DNA of 64,000 nucleotides from Actinokineospora baliensis (GCF_016907695.1 NZ_JAFBCK010000001.1:2535001-2599000), one strand, 5' to 3'. Shown: positions 20,033 through 29,490, counted from the stretch's first letter. Notes: generated by a model not told the origin, from the sequence alone. Program-made: numbers and translations.

Positions 20033-20563
20033 GTGGCCGAACCCCGCGTCGAGGTGCGCAGGAGCAAGCGCAGAACCCGCACCGTCACGGCATACCGCGA
20101 AGGTGACACCGTGATCGTCCTCATCCCGGCGAGGCTGTCCAAGAAAGAAGAAGCCCACTGGGTCCAGGAGATGCAGCGCAGGCTGCTGCGCAACGAGACC
20201 AAGCGGCGCTCACCCGCGCGCAGCTCCGACGCGGCGCTGCTCGAGCGCTGCGGCGAGCTCTCCGCGGACTACTTCGACGGCCAGTGCCTGCCCCGCTCGG
20301 TCCGCTGGGTGCCGCCCATGCGCACCCGCTGGGCCTCGTGCACCCCGGTCGACCGCACGATCCGGGTCAGTGAGCGGTTGCGCGAGGTCCCCGCGTGGGT
20401 GCTCGACTACGTGCTGGTGCACGAGTTGGCGCATTTACTGGTACCCGGACACGGCGAGGACTTCTGGGAACTCGTCCACGCGTACCCCAAGACCGAGCGC
20501 GCCGTCGGCTACCTCGAGGGCCTTTCAGCCGCCGCGGGCTGGGGGATCGCCACCGAGGACTAG
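20033..20563 (+). CDS. YgjP/DUF45-type zinc metallopeptidase
   Basis: The product is 176 aa with the zinc motif HELAH (His130, Glu131, His134) in the family context VLVHELAHLLVPGHGEDFW, preceded by RTRWASCTPVDRTIRVSERL, which matches the YgjP-like signature. It is a cytoplasmic protein with no signal peptide. GTG 20033 gives a start MAEPRVEVRRSKRR. It is divergent from the ThiF-like gene and overlaps the next convergent gene by 4 bp. Confidence 0.88.
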   Translation: MAEPRVEVRRSKRRTRTVTAYREGDTVIVLIPARLSKKEEAHWVQEMQRRLLRNETKRRSPARSSDAALLERCGELSADYFDGQCLPRSVRWVPPMRTRWASCTPVDRTIRVSERLREVPAWVLDYVLVHELAHLLVPGHGEDFWELVHAYPKTERAVGYLEGLSAAAGWGIATED

Positions 20564-21846
20564 TCGTCCTTGGGCTCGTCGGTGCGCTCCAGTTGGGCGA
20601 TCGGGTCGTCGGCGGGCCCGGTCGCGCTGAGGCGGTCGCTGAAGTCGAGGGGTTCGTCGAGGTCCTCGGCGGTGGGCATCAGGTCGGGGTGCGCCCACAA
20701 CCCGTCACGCACGTCGATGCCGTGCTTGTCGGTGACCAGTCGCCACAGGTTCGTCGCGGCGCGCAGCCGCCGGGGCCGCAGCTCCAGGCCGACCAGCGTG
20801 GCGAAGGTCTGCTCGGCGGGACCACCCGAGGCGCGGCGGCGGCGCAGCGTCTCGCGCAGGGCCTCCGCACCGGGCAGCCGGTCGGTGACCGCCTCGCCGA
20901 CCACCAGGTCCACCCAGCCCTCGACCAGGGCGAGCAACGTCTCCAACCGGGCGAGCGCGGCCTGCTGCTCCGGGGTCGTCTTCGGCTCGAGCATCCCCGA
21001 GCGCATGGCCTGCTCGATGCTCTCCGGGTTCGCCGGGTCGACCTGGGTCGCCAGCTGCTCCAGCGCCGAGATGTCGACCTTGATCCCGCCCGCGAACTCC
21101 TCGACCGCGCCGAGCAGCCGTTGCCGCAGCCACGGCACGTGCGCGAACAGCCGCTGGTGGGCGGCCTCGCGGGCGGCGATGAACACCAGCACCTCGCTGG
21201 CGGGCCGCTCCAGGCCCTTGGTGAACTCCTCGATGTTGGCCGGGAGCAGCGCCGCGGTGGCGTTCGGGCCGAGCGGCAGCCCGATGTCGCTGACCGTCAG
21301 CACCTCCGACCCCAGCTGCGCCAGCGCGTTGCCCAGTTGCGACCCGAAGGCCATGCCGCCCATCTGCCCGACCATCGCCAGCAGCGGACCTGCCTGCTGC
21401 TTGGCCTCGGCGGGCAGCGCCTCCACCCACGCCCCGGCCATCCGGCGGGCGACCGGGTCGCACAGCCGCTGCCAGGTCGGCAGCGTGTGCTCGACCCAGT
21501 CGCGGGCGGTCCACGCCTTGGTGGTGGTGGCCCCGACCGGCAGTGTCGTCACCGGGTCCAGCCACATCTCGGCCAGGTGCACCGCGTCGGTGACGGCGGT
21601 GGTGGCCTCGGCGGGTGCGGTGAAGCCGATCTGCCCGGCGAGCTTCTGCACGGCGATCTGCTTGGCCAGGTCGTAGTTGACCGGCCCGGTCGAGGACCCC
21701 GCCTGGCTCATCATCTGGCCGAGCTGGCTGAGCATCTGCCCGAGCTGGTCGAACGGGTTCTCCTGACCGCCGCCGCCAGGCTTGCCGCCGCCCTTGCCGT
21801 CACCATCGGGGTCCGGCACGCTGAAGCCGAACGGGAACTCGCTCAT
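20560..21846 (-). CDS. zinc-dependent metalloprotease-family protein (DUF2342-like)
   Basis: The product is 428 aa. After a Gly-rich N-terminus (GDGKGGGKPGGGGQENPFDQ) it shows the DUF2342 pattern: NYDLAKQIAVQKLAG, AVHLAEMWLDPVT, a hydrophobic helix bundle, EVLVFIAAREAAHQRLFAHVPWLRQ and LLALVEGWVDLVV. The family is commonly annotated as a zinc metalloprotease, but I see no HExxH, only REAAH, so catalysis is not assured. The positional counterpart in M. tuberculosis is Rv3195 (from memory). ATG 21846 is chosen. It is divergent from the PDZ protease gene, 97 bp apart. Confidence 0.85.
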   Translation of the reverse strand: MSEFPFGFSVPDPDGDGKGGGKPGGGGQENPFDQLGQMLSQLGQMMSQAGSSTGPVNYDLAKQIAVQKLAGQIGFTAPAEATTAVTDAVHLAEMWLDPVTTLPVGATTTKAWTARDWVEHTLPTWQRLCDPVARRMAGAWVEALPAEAKQQAGPLLAMVGQMGGMAFGSQLGNALAQLGSEVLTVSDIGLPLGPNATAALLPANIEEFTKGLERPASEVLVFIAAREAAHQRLFAHVPWLRQRLLGAVEEFAGGIKVDISALEQLATQVDPANPESIEQAMRSGMLEPKTTPEQQAALARLETLLALVEGWVDLVVGEAVTDRLPGAEALRETLRRRRASGGPAEQTFATLVGLELRPRRLRAATNLWRLVTDKHGIDVRDGLWAHPDLMPTAEDLDEPLDFSDRLSATGPADDPIAQLERTDEPKDD

Positions 21847-21943
21847 GTCTCCACGGTACGCGGCGTCGACCGGCCCGTGCCCTCCGGTGAACTCGGCCCG
21901 TCCGGTGATCCGCTCTCGGTGAACGCCCGTACCCTGTGGCGTC

Positions 21944-23047
21944 GTGAGCACCGCACCGGAGTCACCCGCCGCGCACCCCGCCGAGCACGAGCAGCCCACC
22001 GTGCGGGCGGCGCTCACCCGGCGCGGCTGGACGATGGTGGTCAGCGCGGTGGTGACGGCCGCGTTGCTGCTGGTCGGCCTGCTGGTGCCGATCCCGTACG
22101 TCTCGCTGGGACCCGGCCCGACCTACGACACCCTCGGGTCGGTCGAGGGCGTGCAGGTCGTGCAGATCGAGGGCGAGCCCAGCCACCAGACGACCGGTCA
22201 GCTGCGGATGACGACGGTGTCGGTCAACGACGAGATCACCCTCTTCGGCGCGCTGGGCCTGTGGGTCAGCGGCCGCTACGCGCTGGCCCCCCGCGAGGAC
22301 TACTTCCGCCCGGGTGAGACCGAAGAGGACATCGACCGGCAGAACACCAAGATGTTCCAGGACTCCCAGAGCAACGCCGAGATCGCCGCGCTGCGGCACC
22401 TGAAGTACCCGATGAAGGTCATCGCCCAGGAGATCACCTCGGGCGCGCCTGCCGACAAGGTCCTGGCGCCGGGGGACCAGCTGATCCAGGTCAACGGCAA
22501 GAAGGTGGCCGCGGCCGCCGACGTGCGCGGGGCGCTGGCGGGCACCACGCCGGGGCAGAGCATCGACATCACCTACAAGCGTGACGGTCAGGAGAAGACC
22601 GCGAGCATCACCCTGGCCAAGGCCACCGACTTCGGGCAGGACGAGCGCCAGGAGGGGTTCATCGGCCTGGGCGCGGGGGAGCGCCCGGACGTGGACTTCA
22701 AGACCACCATCCGGCTGCAGAACGTCGGCGGCCCGTCAGCGGGCTTGATCTTCGCGCTGGCCATCATCGACCGGCTCACCGACGACGACCTCGCGGGCGG
22801 CGCCACGATCGCGGGCACCGGTGAGATCGACGCCGAGGGCAACGTCGGCCGCATCGGGGGCATCCCGTTCAAGATGGTCGCCGCCAAGGAGGCGGGCGTG
22901 AGCGTGTTCCTGGTGCCCGAGGGCAACTGCGCCGAGGCCAAGGACAACGCGCCGGACGGGCTGCGGCTGGTGAAGGTGTCCACCCTCGACGGTGCGGTCC
23001 AGGCACTCAAAGACATCAAGGCCGGGCGCCCGGTCCCCAGCTGCTAG
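21944..23047 (+). CDS. membrane-anchored PDZ/Lon-like serine protease (YlbL family)
   Basis: The product is 367 aa. One N-terminal membrane anchor (VVSAVVTAALLLVGLLVPIPY, about residues 31-51) precedes an extracytoplasmic region with a PDZ domain (ITSGAPADKVLAPGDQLIQVNG) and a C-terminal Lon-type protease domain. The Ser-Lys dyad is Ser265 in GGPSAG and Lys310 in IGGIPFK, 45 residues apart, close to the 43 of Lon. It is the positional counterpart of M. tuberculosis Rv3194c (from memory). The 3' end overlaps the convergent PPA1309 gene by 4 bp. Confidence 0.93.
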   Translation: MSTAPESPAAHPAEHEQPTVRAALTRRGWTMVVSAVVTAALLLVGLLVPIPYVSLGPGPTYDTLGSVEGVQVVQIEGEPSHQTTGQLRMTTVSVNDEITLFGALGLWVSGRYALAPREDYFRPGETEEDIDRQNTKMFQDSQSNAEIAALRHLKYPMKVIAQEITSGAPADKVLAPGDQLIQVNGKKVAAAADVRGALAGTTPGQSIDITYKRDGQEKTASITLAKATDFGQDERQEGFIGLGAGERPDVDFKTTIRLQNVGGPSAGLIFALAIIDRLTDDDLAGGATIAGTGEIDAEGNVGRIGGIPFKMVAAKEAGVSVFLVPEGNCAEAKDNAPDGLRLVKVSTLDGAVQALKDIKAGRPVPSC

Positions 23048-23562
23048 CCGCGCAGCGTGTCCAGCAGCGCGGCGGTGAGGTTCTCGGCGAGACCCGGGTG
23101 TTCGACGACCTCGTCCACCCCGTCCTCGCCCGCGCGCAGCCGCAGGACGCAGGCGGTCGAGCCGTCGCGCAGCACGGCGGCGACCAGTCGGGCCTCGCGC
23201 GCCGACGGGTGGTTGGCCGCGGCCGCGCTGATCGAGTCCTGGTCGGTGTCGGGCAGCTCGGCCTCCGCTTCCGGCGGGAGCATCAAGATCTCCTGCACCA
23301 GCGCGCACCCCGCGACCGCCTCCGGCCACATGATCGTCCCCAGTGCGGCGCCGAGGTCGCCGTCGGGCAGTTCCTCCTGCGCGACCGGGGTCAGCGCGGC
23401 GGCCTGGTCGACCTGGCCCACCAGGTCGGGCTGCTCGCGCAGCAGGTCCTCGGTGGGGACCAGCGCGAACAGTTGCGGGCGCTGGTCCCAGCCCCCGGTG
23501 GCGACGAAGTCCTCGACCTCGCGGGCGGCGGCGGGCAGGTCCTGGGTGCTCACGGCGCACAT
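23044..23562 (-). CDS. PPA1309 family protein
   Basis: The product is 172 aa. The features WDQRPQLFALVPTEDLL, LGTIMWPEAVAGCALVQEIL and DGSTACVLRLRAGED match the PPA1309 family, a small actinobacterial family of unknown function. ATG 23562 or GTG 23553 are possible starts. It is convergent with the PDZ protease and divergent from the UPF0182 gene. Confidence 0.85.
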   Translation of the reverse strand: MCAVSTQDLPAAAREVEDFVATGGWDQRPQLFALVPTEDLLREQPDLVGQVDQAAALTPVAQEELPDGDLGAALGTIMWPEAVAGCALVQEILMLPPEAEAELPDTDQDSISAAAANHPSAREARLVAAVLRDGSTACVLRLRAGEDGVDEVVEHPGLAENLTAALLDTLRG

Positions 23563-23753
23563 GGTCGCACCGGCCGCCGACCAGGCCGCGGCTGCCCCCG
23601 CGACACCTCGAGTTGTCCACAACCCGCCCGGTCATCCACACATAACGGACACCCGAACGGGAACCCGGACCGGCCCTAATAGAGTTGAACAACCTGGACG
23701 GGCCAGCTCGTCCGGTGTGAACGTCGAAAGCCAGCGACTCTGGAGCGTGCCCA

Positions 23754-26738
23754 GTGGCCACTCGGCCCCCGATCGGTCTGCCGAAGCTGTCCCGGCGCAG
23801 TCGGATCCTGCTCATCATCGCCGCCGCGTTGATCCTGCTGCTGTTGGTCGGGTCCCGGCTGCTCAGCACCTATGTGAACTGGCTGTGGTTCGGTGAGGTC
23901 GGGTTCACCTCGGTGTTCACCACCGTGCTGTGGACCAGGATCGTGTTGTTCTTCGCCGTGGGCGCGCTCGTCGGCGGGCTGCTGGCGGTGAGCCTGTGGG
24001 TGGCCTACCGCTCGCGACCGGTGTTCGTGCCGGTGTCCAGCGCGGACGACCCGCTCGCCCGCTACCGCTCCACGGTGGTGCAGCGGGTCCGCCTGTTCGG
24101 CATCGGCCTGCCGGTCATCATGGGACTGATCGCAGGCTCGGCCGCGCAGTCGGACTGGCAGCAGATCCAGTTGCTGCTCAACGGCGGCGACTTCGGCATC
24201 AAGGACCCGCAGTTCCAGATCGACATCGGCTTCTACGCCTTCACCCTGCCGTTCATCACCTGGCTGATCAACTGGCTGTTCGTGGCGGTCGCCGTCGCCT
24301 TCTTCGGCGCGCTGATCACGCACTACCTCTTCGGCGGGATCCGCCTCGCTGGCAAGGGCGGCCAGCTCGCCGCGCCCGCGCGGATGCAGCTGTCGATCAC
24401 CGCGGGCGTGTTCGTGCTGATCTACGCGGTCGACTACTTCTTCGAGCGCTACGAGCTGCTGTTCAACAAGCACGACCTGTTCAGCGGCGCGAACTACACC
24501 GACCTCAACGCGGTGCTGCCCGCCAAGCTCATCCTGATGTTCATCGCGGCCTTCTGCGCGGTGGCCTTCTTCGCCGGTGCGTTCCTGCGCAACCTGCAGC
24601 TGCCCGCGATCGCCACCGCGCTGCTGATCCTCTCCGGCATCCTGGTCGGCGCGGCGTGGCCCGCGGTCATCCAGCAGTTCTCGGTGCGGCCCAACGAGAA
24701 CGCCAAGGAATCGCTGTCCATCCAGCGCAACATCGACGCCACCAGGGCGGCCTACGGGCTGACCGAGAAGAACGTCAAGACCGAGGACTACGCGGGCACC
24801 ACCACCGCCGCGCCGGAGAAGATCCGCTCCGAGCAGAGCAGCCAGAACACCATCACCAACGTGCGCCTGCTCGACCCGAACATCCTCGCGCCGACCTTCA
24901 CCCAGCGCGAGGGCCGGGAGAACTTCTACGGCTTCCCGGAGAAGCTCGACGTCGACCGCTACACCATCGACAACAAGACCCAGGACTACATCGTCGCCGC
25001 GCGCGAGATCAAGACCTCCGGGCTCACCGAGACCCAGGGCGGCTGGATCAACCGGCACATGGTCTTCACCCACGGCAACGGGTTCGTCGCCGCGCCAGCC
25101 AACACCATCAACTCGGCGCTGCAGGACTCCAACGACCAGGGCGGCTACCCGGTCTTCAAGGTCAGCGACCTGACCAACGACGGCCCGATCAAGGTCACCC
25201 AGCCGCGGATCTACTTCGGTGAGCTGGCCACCGACAACTACGCCATCGTCGGCGGCAAGGACAACGGCCGCCCGCTGGAGTACGACACCTCCACCAGCAC
25301 CTTCGGCTACGACGGCGCTGGCGGCGTGCCGATCGACGGGCTGTTCAACAAGCTCGTCTTCGCCGCGCACTACACCGAGCGCAACATCCTGTTCTCGTCG
25401 CAGATCGGCGAGGGCGCCAAGATCATGTACAACCGCAACCCGCGCGACCGGGTGAGCGCGGTGGCGCCCTGGCTGACCCTCGACGGCGACCCGTACCCCG
25501 CGGTGGTCAACGGCCGGATCCTGTGGATCATCGACGGCTACACCACCCTGGAGAACTACCCGTACGCGCAGCGGACCGCGCTCGGCGAGGCCACCACCGA
25601 CTCCCTCGACGGCGTGGTGCGCCAGGACAACCGCACGATCAGCTACATCCGCAACTCGGTCAAGGCCACCGTCGACGCCTACGACGGCGCGGTGAAGCTG
25701 TACTCGATCACCGACGACGACCCGGTGCTCAAGGCGTGGCAGGGGGTCTTCCCGGGCACGGTCTCGCCGTCCTCGGAGATCTCCGACGAGCTGCGCTCGC
25801 ACTTCCGCTACCCGGAGGACCTGTTCAAGGTCCAGCGCGAGCTGCTGTCGAAGTACCACGTGTCCGACGCGGCGGAGTTCTTCTCGCAGAAGACCTTCTG
25901 GAACGTCCCGGCCGACCCGACCGAGGACGGCGCCTCCAACGCCACCAACGACGGCGCCAAGCAACCGCCGTACTACGTGCTCGCCCAGGCGCCCGGTCAG
26001 ACCAAGGCGACCTTCCAGATCACCAGCGCGCTCAACTCGCTGAACCGGCAGTTCCTCGCCTCGTGGGTGTCGGTTTCGTCTGATCCGGCGGATTACGGGC
26101 AGATCCGGGTGTTGCGACTACCCACCTCCGGCACGGCCCAAGTGGAGGGTCCCGGTCAGGTGCAGAACCGGTTCCAAACCACACCCGAGGTCGCGGAGAA
26201 CAGAACGCTGTTCAACAACCCCAGCGTCGCGCCGCGGTTCGGCAACCTGCTGACGCTGCCGGTGGCGGGCGGGCTGCTGTTCGTCGAGCCCATCTACATC
26301 CAGCGCAAGGACGCCAACGCGTTCCCGCAGCTGGCCAGGGTCCTGGTGTCCTTCGGCAACAAGGTCGGGTTCGCGCCGACCATCGACGAGGCGCTCGACG
26401 AGGTGTTCGGCAAGGGCACCGGTGACACGGCGACCAAACCGGGCGACCCGACGACACCGCCGACCAGTTCCACCACGCCGCCGTCCACGACGACCACCAC
26501 GCCACCGCCCGGCGGCGGGGGGACGGAGCTGGACCAGGCCGTGCAGGCCCTCAACACGGCCATCGCGCACCTGCGGCAGGCCCAGCGCGACGGTGACTTC
26601 ACCGAGCAGGGCAAGGCACTGGCCGAGTTGGACGCCGCCGCCAAGCAGTACGACGCGGCCAAGGCCAAGGCGGGCCAGACCACCACACCGTCCTCACCCG
26701 GCGCATCACCCTCACCCACCCCGGCCCCCGGCGGCTGA
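23754..26738 (+). CDS. UPF0182 family large membrane protein
   Basis: The product is 994 aa. Seven membrane helices occupy about the first 310 residues, starting ILLIIAAALILLLLVGSRLL. A large extracytoplasmic domain with UPF0182 signatures follows (NWLWFGEVGFTSVF, RPNENAKE, NRNPRDRVSAVAPWLTLDGD, LDGVVRQDNRTISYIRNSVK). It ends in a Thr/Pro/Ser linker (TTPPTSSTTPP) and a short helical segment of about 45 residues. The function is unknown; Rv3193c is the mycobacterial counterpart (from memory). GTG 23754 starts MATRPPIGLPKLSRRSR. A terminator follows. Confidence 0.94.
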   Translation: MATRPPIGLPKLSRRSRILLIIAAALILLLLVGSRLLSTYVNWLWFGEVGFTSVFTTVLWTRIVLFFAVGALVGGLLAVSLWVAYRSRPVFVPVSSADDPLARYRSTVVQRVRLFGIGLPVIMGLIAGSAAQSDWQQIQLLLNGGDFGIKDPQFQIDIGFYAFTLPFITWLINWLFVAVAVAFFGALITHYLFGGIRLAGKGGQLAAPARMQLSITAGVFVLIYAVDYFFERYELLFNKHDLFSGANYTDLNAVLPAKLILMFIAAFCAVAFFAGAFLRNLQLPAIATALLILSGILVGAAWPAVIQQFSVRPNENAKESLSIQRNIDATRAAYGLTEKNVKTEDYAGTTTAAPEKIRSEQSSQNTITNVRLLDPNILAPTFTQREGRENFYGFPEKLDVDRYTIDNKTQDYIVAAREIKTSGLTETQGGWINRHMVFTHGNGFVAAPANTINSALQDSNDQGGYPVFKVSDLTNDGPIKVTQPRIYFGELATDNYAIVGGKDNGRPLEYDTSTSTFGYDGAGGVPIDGLFNKLVFAAHYTERNILFSSQIGEGAKIMYNRNPRDRVSAVAPWLTLDGDPYPAVVNGRILWIIDGYTTLENYPYAQRTALGEATTDSLDGVVRQDNRTISYIRNSVKATVDAYDGAVKLYSITDDDPVLKAWQGVFPGTVSPSSEISDELRSHFRYPEDLFKVQRELLSKYHVSDAAEFFSQKTFWNVPADPTEDGASNATNDGAKQPPYYVLAQAPGQTKATFQITSALNSLNRQFLASWVSVSSDPADYGQIRVLRLPTSGTAQVEGPGQVQNRFQTTPEVAENRTLFNNPSVAPRFGNLLTLPVAGGLLFVEPIYIQRKDANAFPQLARVLVSFGNKVGFAPTIDEALDEVFGKGTGDTATKPGDPTTPPTSSTTPPSTTTTTPPPGGGGTELDQAVQALNTAIAHLRQAQRDGDFTEQGKALAELDAAAKQYDAAKAKAGQTTTPSSPGASPSPTPAPGG

Positions 26739-26755
26739 CCGCCGCCCCGAACCCC

Positions 26756-26798
26756 GGCAGGCCCGCCCCCGCACCCGCGGCGGCGGGCCTGCCCTTTT
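26756..26798 (+). terminator. terminator after the UPF0182 gene
   Basis: GGCAGGCCCGCC (26756-26767) pairs with GGCGGGCCTGCC (26782-26793), followed by CTTTTCC. Confidence 0.82.
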
Positions 26799-26839
26799 CC
26801 GCCCCCAAGGTGACCCCACTCACCCCCCGCCCCCCTGAT

Positions 26840-26869
26840 TTGCCCCCGGGTAACCGGCACGTGTACAGT
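26840..26869 (+). promoter_or_regulatory. promoter of the plus-strand tRNA-fMet gene
   Basis: TTGCCC (26840-26845) and TACAGT (26864-26869) are separated by 18 bp and end 12 bp before the mature tRNA 5' end. Confidence 0.55.
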
Positions 26870-26881
26870 CCTAATTACCAA

Positions 26882-26955
26882 CGCGGGGTGGAGCAGCTCG
26901 GTAGCTCGCTGGGCTCATAACCCAGAGGTCGCAGGTTCAAATCCTGTCCCCGCTA
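26882..26955 (+). tRNA. initiator tRNA-fMet (CAT), copy 1
   Basis: A 74-nt cloverleaf with anticodon CAT in loop CTCATAA. Initiator hallmarks are present: position 1 C does not pair with position 72 U (5' CGCGGGG against 3' CCCCGCT), and the anticodon stem carries three consecutive G-C pairs (CTGGG/CCCAG). The CCA end is not encoded. Confidence 0.95.
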
Positions 26956-26958
26956 CTA

Positions 26959-26997
26959 AAGGGGCGGTACTCCACGGAGTACCGCCCCTTCTTTATT
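26959..26997 (+). terminator. terminator of tRNA-fMet copy 1
   Basis: AAGGGGCGGTACTCC pairs with GGAGTACCGCCCCTT around a tight turn, followed by CTTTATT. Confidence 0.85.
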
Positions 26998-27021
26998 CCC
27001 ACACCACCCCACTCAACCACC

Positions 27022-27101
27022 GCACCGTGGGGGCCTGGGGGGTCGCCCCCCAGATGCAATGCGAAAAAGCCCCTGTCCACGCATTCCGTGGACAGGGGCT
27101 T
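27022..27101 (-). terminator. two-hairpin tail of tRNA-fMet copy 2
   Basis: Read on the minus strand: first a 15-bp stem (27087-27101 with 27067-27081) whose apex is TGTCCACGGAATGCGTGGAC, followed by a T-rich run. Then a second hairpin CTGGGGGG/CCCCCCAG (27035-27053), then CCCCCACGGTGCG. The same arrangement follows tmRNA and tRNA-Ala elsewhere in this window. Confidence 0.82.
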
Positions 27102-27110
27102 CCTACTTTG

Positions 27111-27184
27111 TAGCGGGGACAGGATTTGAACCTGCGACCTCTGGGTTATGAGCCCAGCGAGCTACCGAGCTGCTCCACCCCGCG
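27111..27184 (-). tRNA. initiator tRNA-fMet (CAT), copy 2
   Basis: Sequence identical to copy 1 over the whole gene, on the opposite strand, with the same C1/U72 mismatch and G-C-rich anticodon stem. The two genes face each other across 155 bp holding one terminator for each. Confidence 0.95.
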
Positions 27185-27837
27185 GTGGTGAAACAAAGAC
27201 TATCAGGAGGGGGCGAGGGGTTTTGCAGGGGGGTGGGGGAAGTGGGGGGCGGAGGTGGGGAGTGGGTATTCGGCGTGTGGGTGGGGGGTGGTTTCCGCGG
27301 GGGTGCGGGGTTGAAACTGGTGGTTAGTCCTCTGTGGACATCTTGATGGGGGTGCGGAATGGGTGGGTGTGGATGCGCGTGCATCGGCACTGGCGTTAGG
27401 GGGGAACGGATGCGGGAGGCGCTGGGTCCACACTGGACCCTCAAACGGGTCTTAGTGTGACAGTCTCCCGGCGAACGCACTCCCCGTCGAGGTTCCGCAT
27501 CGGCGGATTCCGGTCGGGAAGCCGCTGCCATTGGGGTGATCTGGGCCACAATGGGGGGTGGTGAGCGGCGGAAACCCGGGTCCTGGACCGATTACCGCCC
27601 GCCCACCCCGGACTGGGCCGAACGGGTAGCCCGGTGGGAAGAGATCCACTCCTTCGGGGGAGCAAGGCCGCCGAGTCCACGTGGGATAGTCCGGTTTTGG
27701 GCCAACTGGGGACAGTCGGCGTCCGCTGATCGGTCCCGGGTCGAATGTCCCGACCGGGCCCGTGCGCGATCAGCCATTGTGGACTGGCGCACATGGCCAC
27801 TGTGGACAGCACGGCCGTGCCGTGGGACCGTGGTGTT
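27185..27837. other. intergenic region between tRNA-fMet and the PadR gene
   Basis: No gene is firmly supported over about 650 bp. The left part is G/T-rich on the plus strand and must hold the promoter of tRNA copy 2 (a TAGTCT -10-like hexamer lies near 27198-27203 on the minus strand). A plus-strand frame from GTG 27536 has a protein-like stretch (PTPDWAERVARWEEIHSFGG) but mixed third-position bases and overlaps the PadR start, so I do not call it. Two copies of CAYTGTGGAC (27775-27784, 27798-27807) lie just before the PadR gene. Confidence 0.5.
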
Positions 27838-28338
27838 GTGTCTGAACTGAATGCGACCGCCGCCGCCCTGCTCGGCCTGCTGCACGAGGGCCCGCAGACC
27901 GGTGGCCAGCTGGTGTCCGCGGCAAGGGAGCGCTTCGGCTCCTTCTTCAGCGTGACGCGCAGCCAGGTCTACCGCGAACTGCCCGCGCTCGCCGACGCCG
28001 GTCTCGTCCGCCTCGGCAAGCAGGGTCCCCGCTCCAGCCAGCAGTACGTGATCACCGCGGCTGGCAAGAAGGCGTTCAAGACCTGGCTCGGTGGCGAGCC
28101 CGGTCCCGACCACCTGCGCAGCCCGCTGATCCTGCGGCTGGTGCACGCCAGCACCCTGACCGCCAAGCAGCGCGTCGGCCTGATCGACTCGGCCAAGCAG
28201 GTCTACAACGGTGAGCACGAGGCGGCCAAGAACGCCGTCAAGACCGCCGAGGACCCGTACGCCAAGGCGATCGCCGAGTTCGGTGTGGCGCGGGCCAAGG
28301 CCGTGCTCAAGCTGCTGGACTCCATCCCCAAGTCCTGA
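27838..28338 (+). CDS. PadR family transcriptional regulator
   Basis: The product is 166 aa. An N-terminal winged helix is typical of PadR: AAALLGLLHEGPQTGGQLV, FFSVTRSQVYRELPALADAGLV, GPRSSQQYVITAAGKKAF. A C-terminal helical dimerisation arm follows (LTAKQRVGLIDSAKQVYN). GTG 27838 is chosen as the family-typical start MSELNATAAALLGLL; an ATG at 27793 is in frame. It sits alone in front of prfB, and its ligand and targets are unknown. A pair of direct repeats just upstream could be its own operator. Confidence 0.87.
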   Translation: MSELNATAAALLGLLHEGPQTGGQLVSAARERFGSFFSVTRSQVYRELPALADAGLVRLGKQGPRSSQQYVITAAGKKAFKTWLGGEPGPDHLRSPLILRLVHASTLTAKQRVGLIDSAKQVYNGEHEAAKNAVKTAEDPYAKAIAEFGVARAKAVLKLLDSIPKS

Positions 28339-28389
28339 CCCGGCTACCGCCGCAGCGGTGGCGTCCGCGTCCGCGTAGTCTTTTCCGAC

Positions 28390-29490
28390 GTGAACCCGGA
28401 CGTCGCCGCTGACCTCAAGGAACTGTCCACCTCGCTGGCCAACGTCGAGGCGGTGATGGACCTTGACGGGTTGCGCGCGCAGATCGCCGACCTGGAGGAA
28501 CAGGCCGCGCGGCCGGACCTGTGGGACGACCCGGAGTCCGCGCAGAAGGTGACGAGCAAGCTCTCGCACCGCCAGGGCGAGCTGCGCAAGGTCGAGGACC
28601 TGCGCTCGCGCCTCGACGACCTCGGCGTGCTCTACGAGCTGGCCGAGGAGGGCGGCGACGAGGACGCCGCCGCCGAGGCGGCCGCCGAGCAGGACAAGCT
28701 CAAGGCCGACATCTCCTCCCTCGAGGTGCGCACGCTGCTCTCCGGCGAGTACGACGGCCGCGACGCGCTGGTGACCATCCGCTCGGAGGCCGGTGGCGTC
28801 GACGCCGCGGACTTCGCCGAGATGCTGATGCGCATGTACCTGCGCTGGTCCGAGCGGCACGGCTACCCCATCGAGGTCTACGACACCTCCTACGCCGAAG
28901 AGGCGGGCATCAAGTCGGCGACCTTCAAGATCGCCGCCCCGTACGCCTACGGCACCCTCTCGGTCGAGCAGGGCACCCACCGGCTGGTGCGCATCTCGCC
29001 GTTCGACAACCAGGGCCGCAGGCAGACCTCGTTCGCCGCGGTCGAGGTGGTCCCGGTCGTGGAGCAGACCGACCACGTGGACATCGACGAGAAGGACCTG
29101 CGGGTCGACGTGTACCGCTCGTCCGGTCCCGGTGGACAGGGCGTCAACACCACCGACTCGGCGGTCCGGCTGACCCACATCCCGACCGGCATCGTGGTGT
29201 CCTGCCAGAACGAGCGCTCGCAGCTGCAGAACAAGGCGAGCGCGATGGCGGTGCTGCAGGCCAAGCTGCTGGAGCGGCGCAGGCAGGAGCAGCAGGCCAA
29301 GATGGACGCGCTGAAGGACTCCTCCAGCGGGTCGTGGGGCAACCAGATGCGCACCTACGTGCTGCACCCGTACCAGATGGTCAAGGACCTGCGCACCGAG
29401 CACGAGGTGGGCAACCCCGCCGCGGTGCTCGACGGCGACATCGATGGGTTCCTCGAGTCCGGTATCCGCTGGCGCAAGACCCACGTGTAA
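28390..29490 (+). CDS. prfB: peptide chain release factor 2
   Basis: The product is 366 aa. It has the catalytic GGQ (Gly248-Gly249-Gln250, [10 protein letters not shown]) and the stop-codon recognition tripeptide SPF (Ser203-Phe205), which marks RF2 (UGA/UAA). No in-frame early UGA or frameshift site is present, unlike the autoregulated E. coli gene. GTG 28390 is the start. It heads the prfB-ftsE-ftsX-smpB order found across actinobacteria. Confidence 0.97.
   Translation: MNPDVAADLKELSTSLANVEAVMDLDGLRAQIADLEEQAARPDLWDDPESAQKVTSKLSHRQGELRKVEDLRSRLDDLGVLYELAEEGGDEDAAAEAAAEQDKLKADISSLEVRTLLSGEYDGRDALVTIRSEAGGVDAADFAEMLMRMYLRWSERHGYPIEVYDTSYAEEAGIKSATFKIAAPYAYGTLSVEQGTHRLVRISPFDNQGRRQTSFAAVEVVPVVEQTDHVDIDEKDLRVDVYRSSGPGGQGVNTTDSAVRLTHIPTGIVVSCQNERSQLQNKASAMAVLQAKLLERRRQEQQAKMDALKDSSSGSWGNQMRTYVLHPYQMVKDLRTEHEVGNPAAVLDGDIDGFLESGIRWRKTHV

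Noticed and set aside
26882..27184. tRNA-fMet pair as ends of a mobile element
   Set aside because: The spacer is only 155 bp and is filled by the two tRNA terminators; no transposase or integrase is present.
27536..27850. Possible 104-aa protein before the PadR gene
   Set aside because: It has a protein-like central stretch, but mixed third-position bases, no ribosome-binding site and overlap with the PadR start.
28390..28480. Programmed frameshift in prfB
   Set aside because: The reading frame is continuous from GTG 28390 with no internal TGA, so no frameshift is needed.
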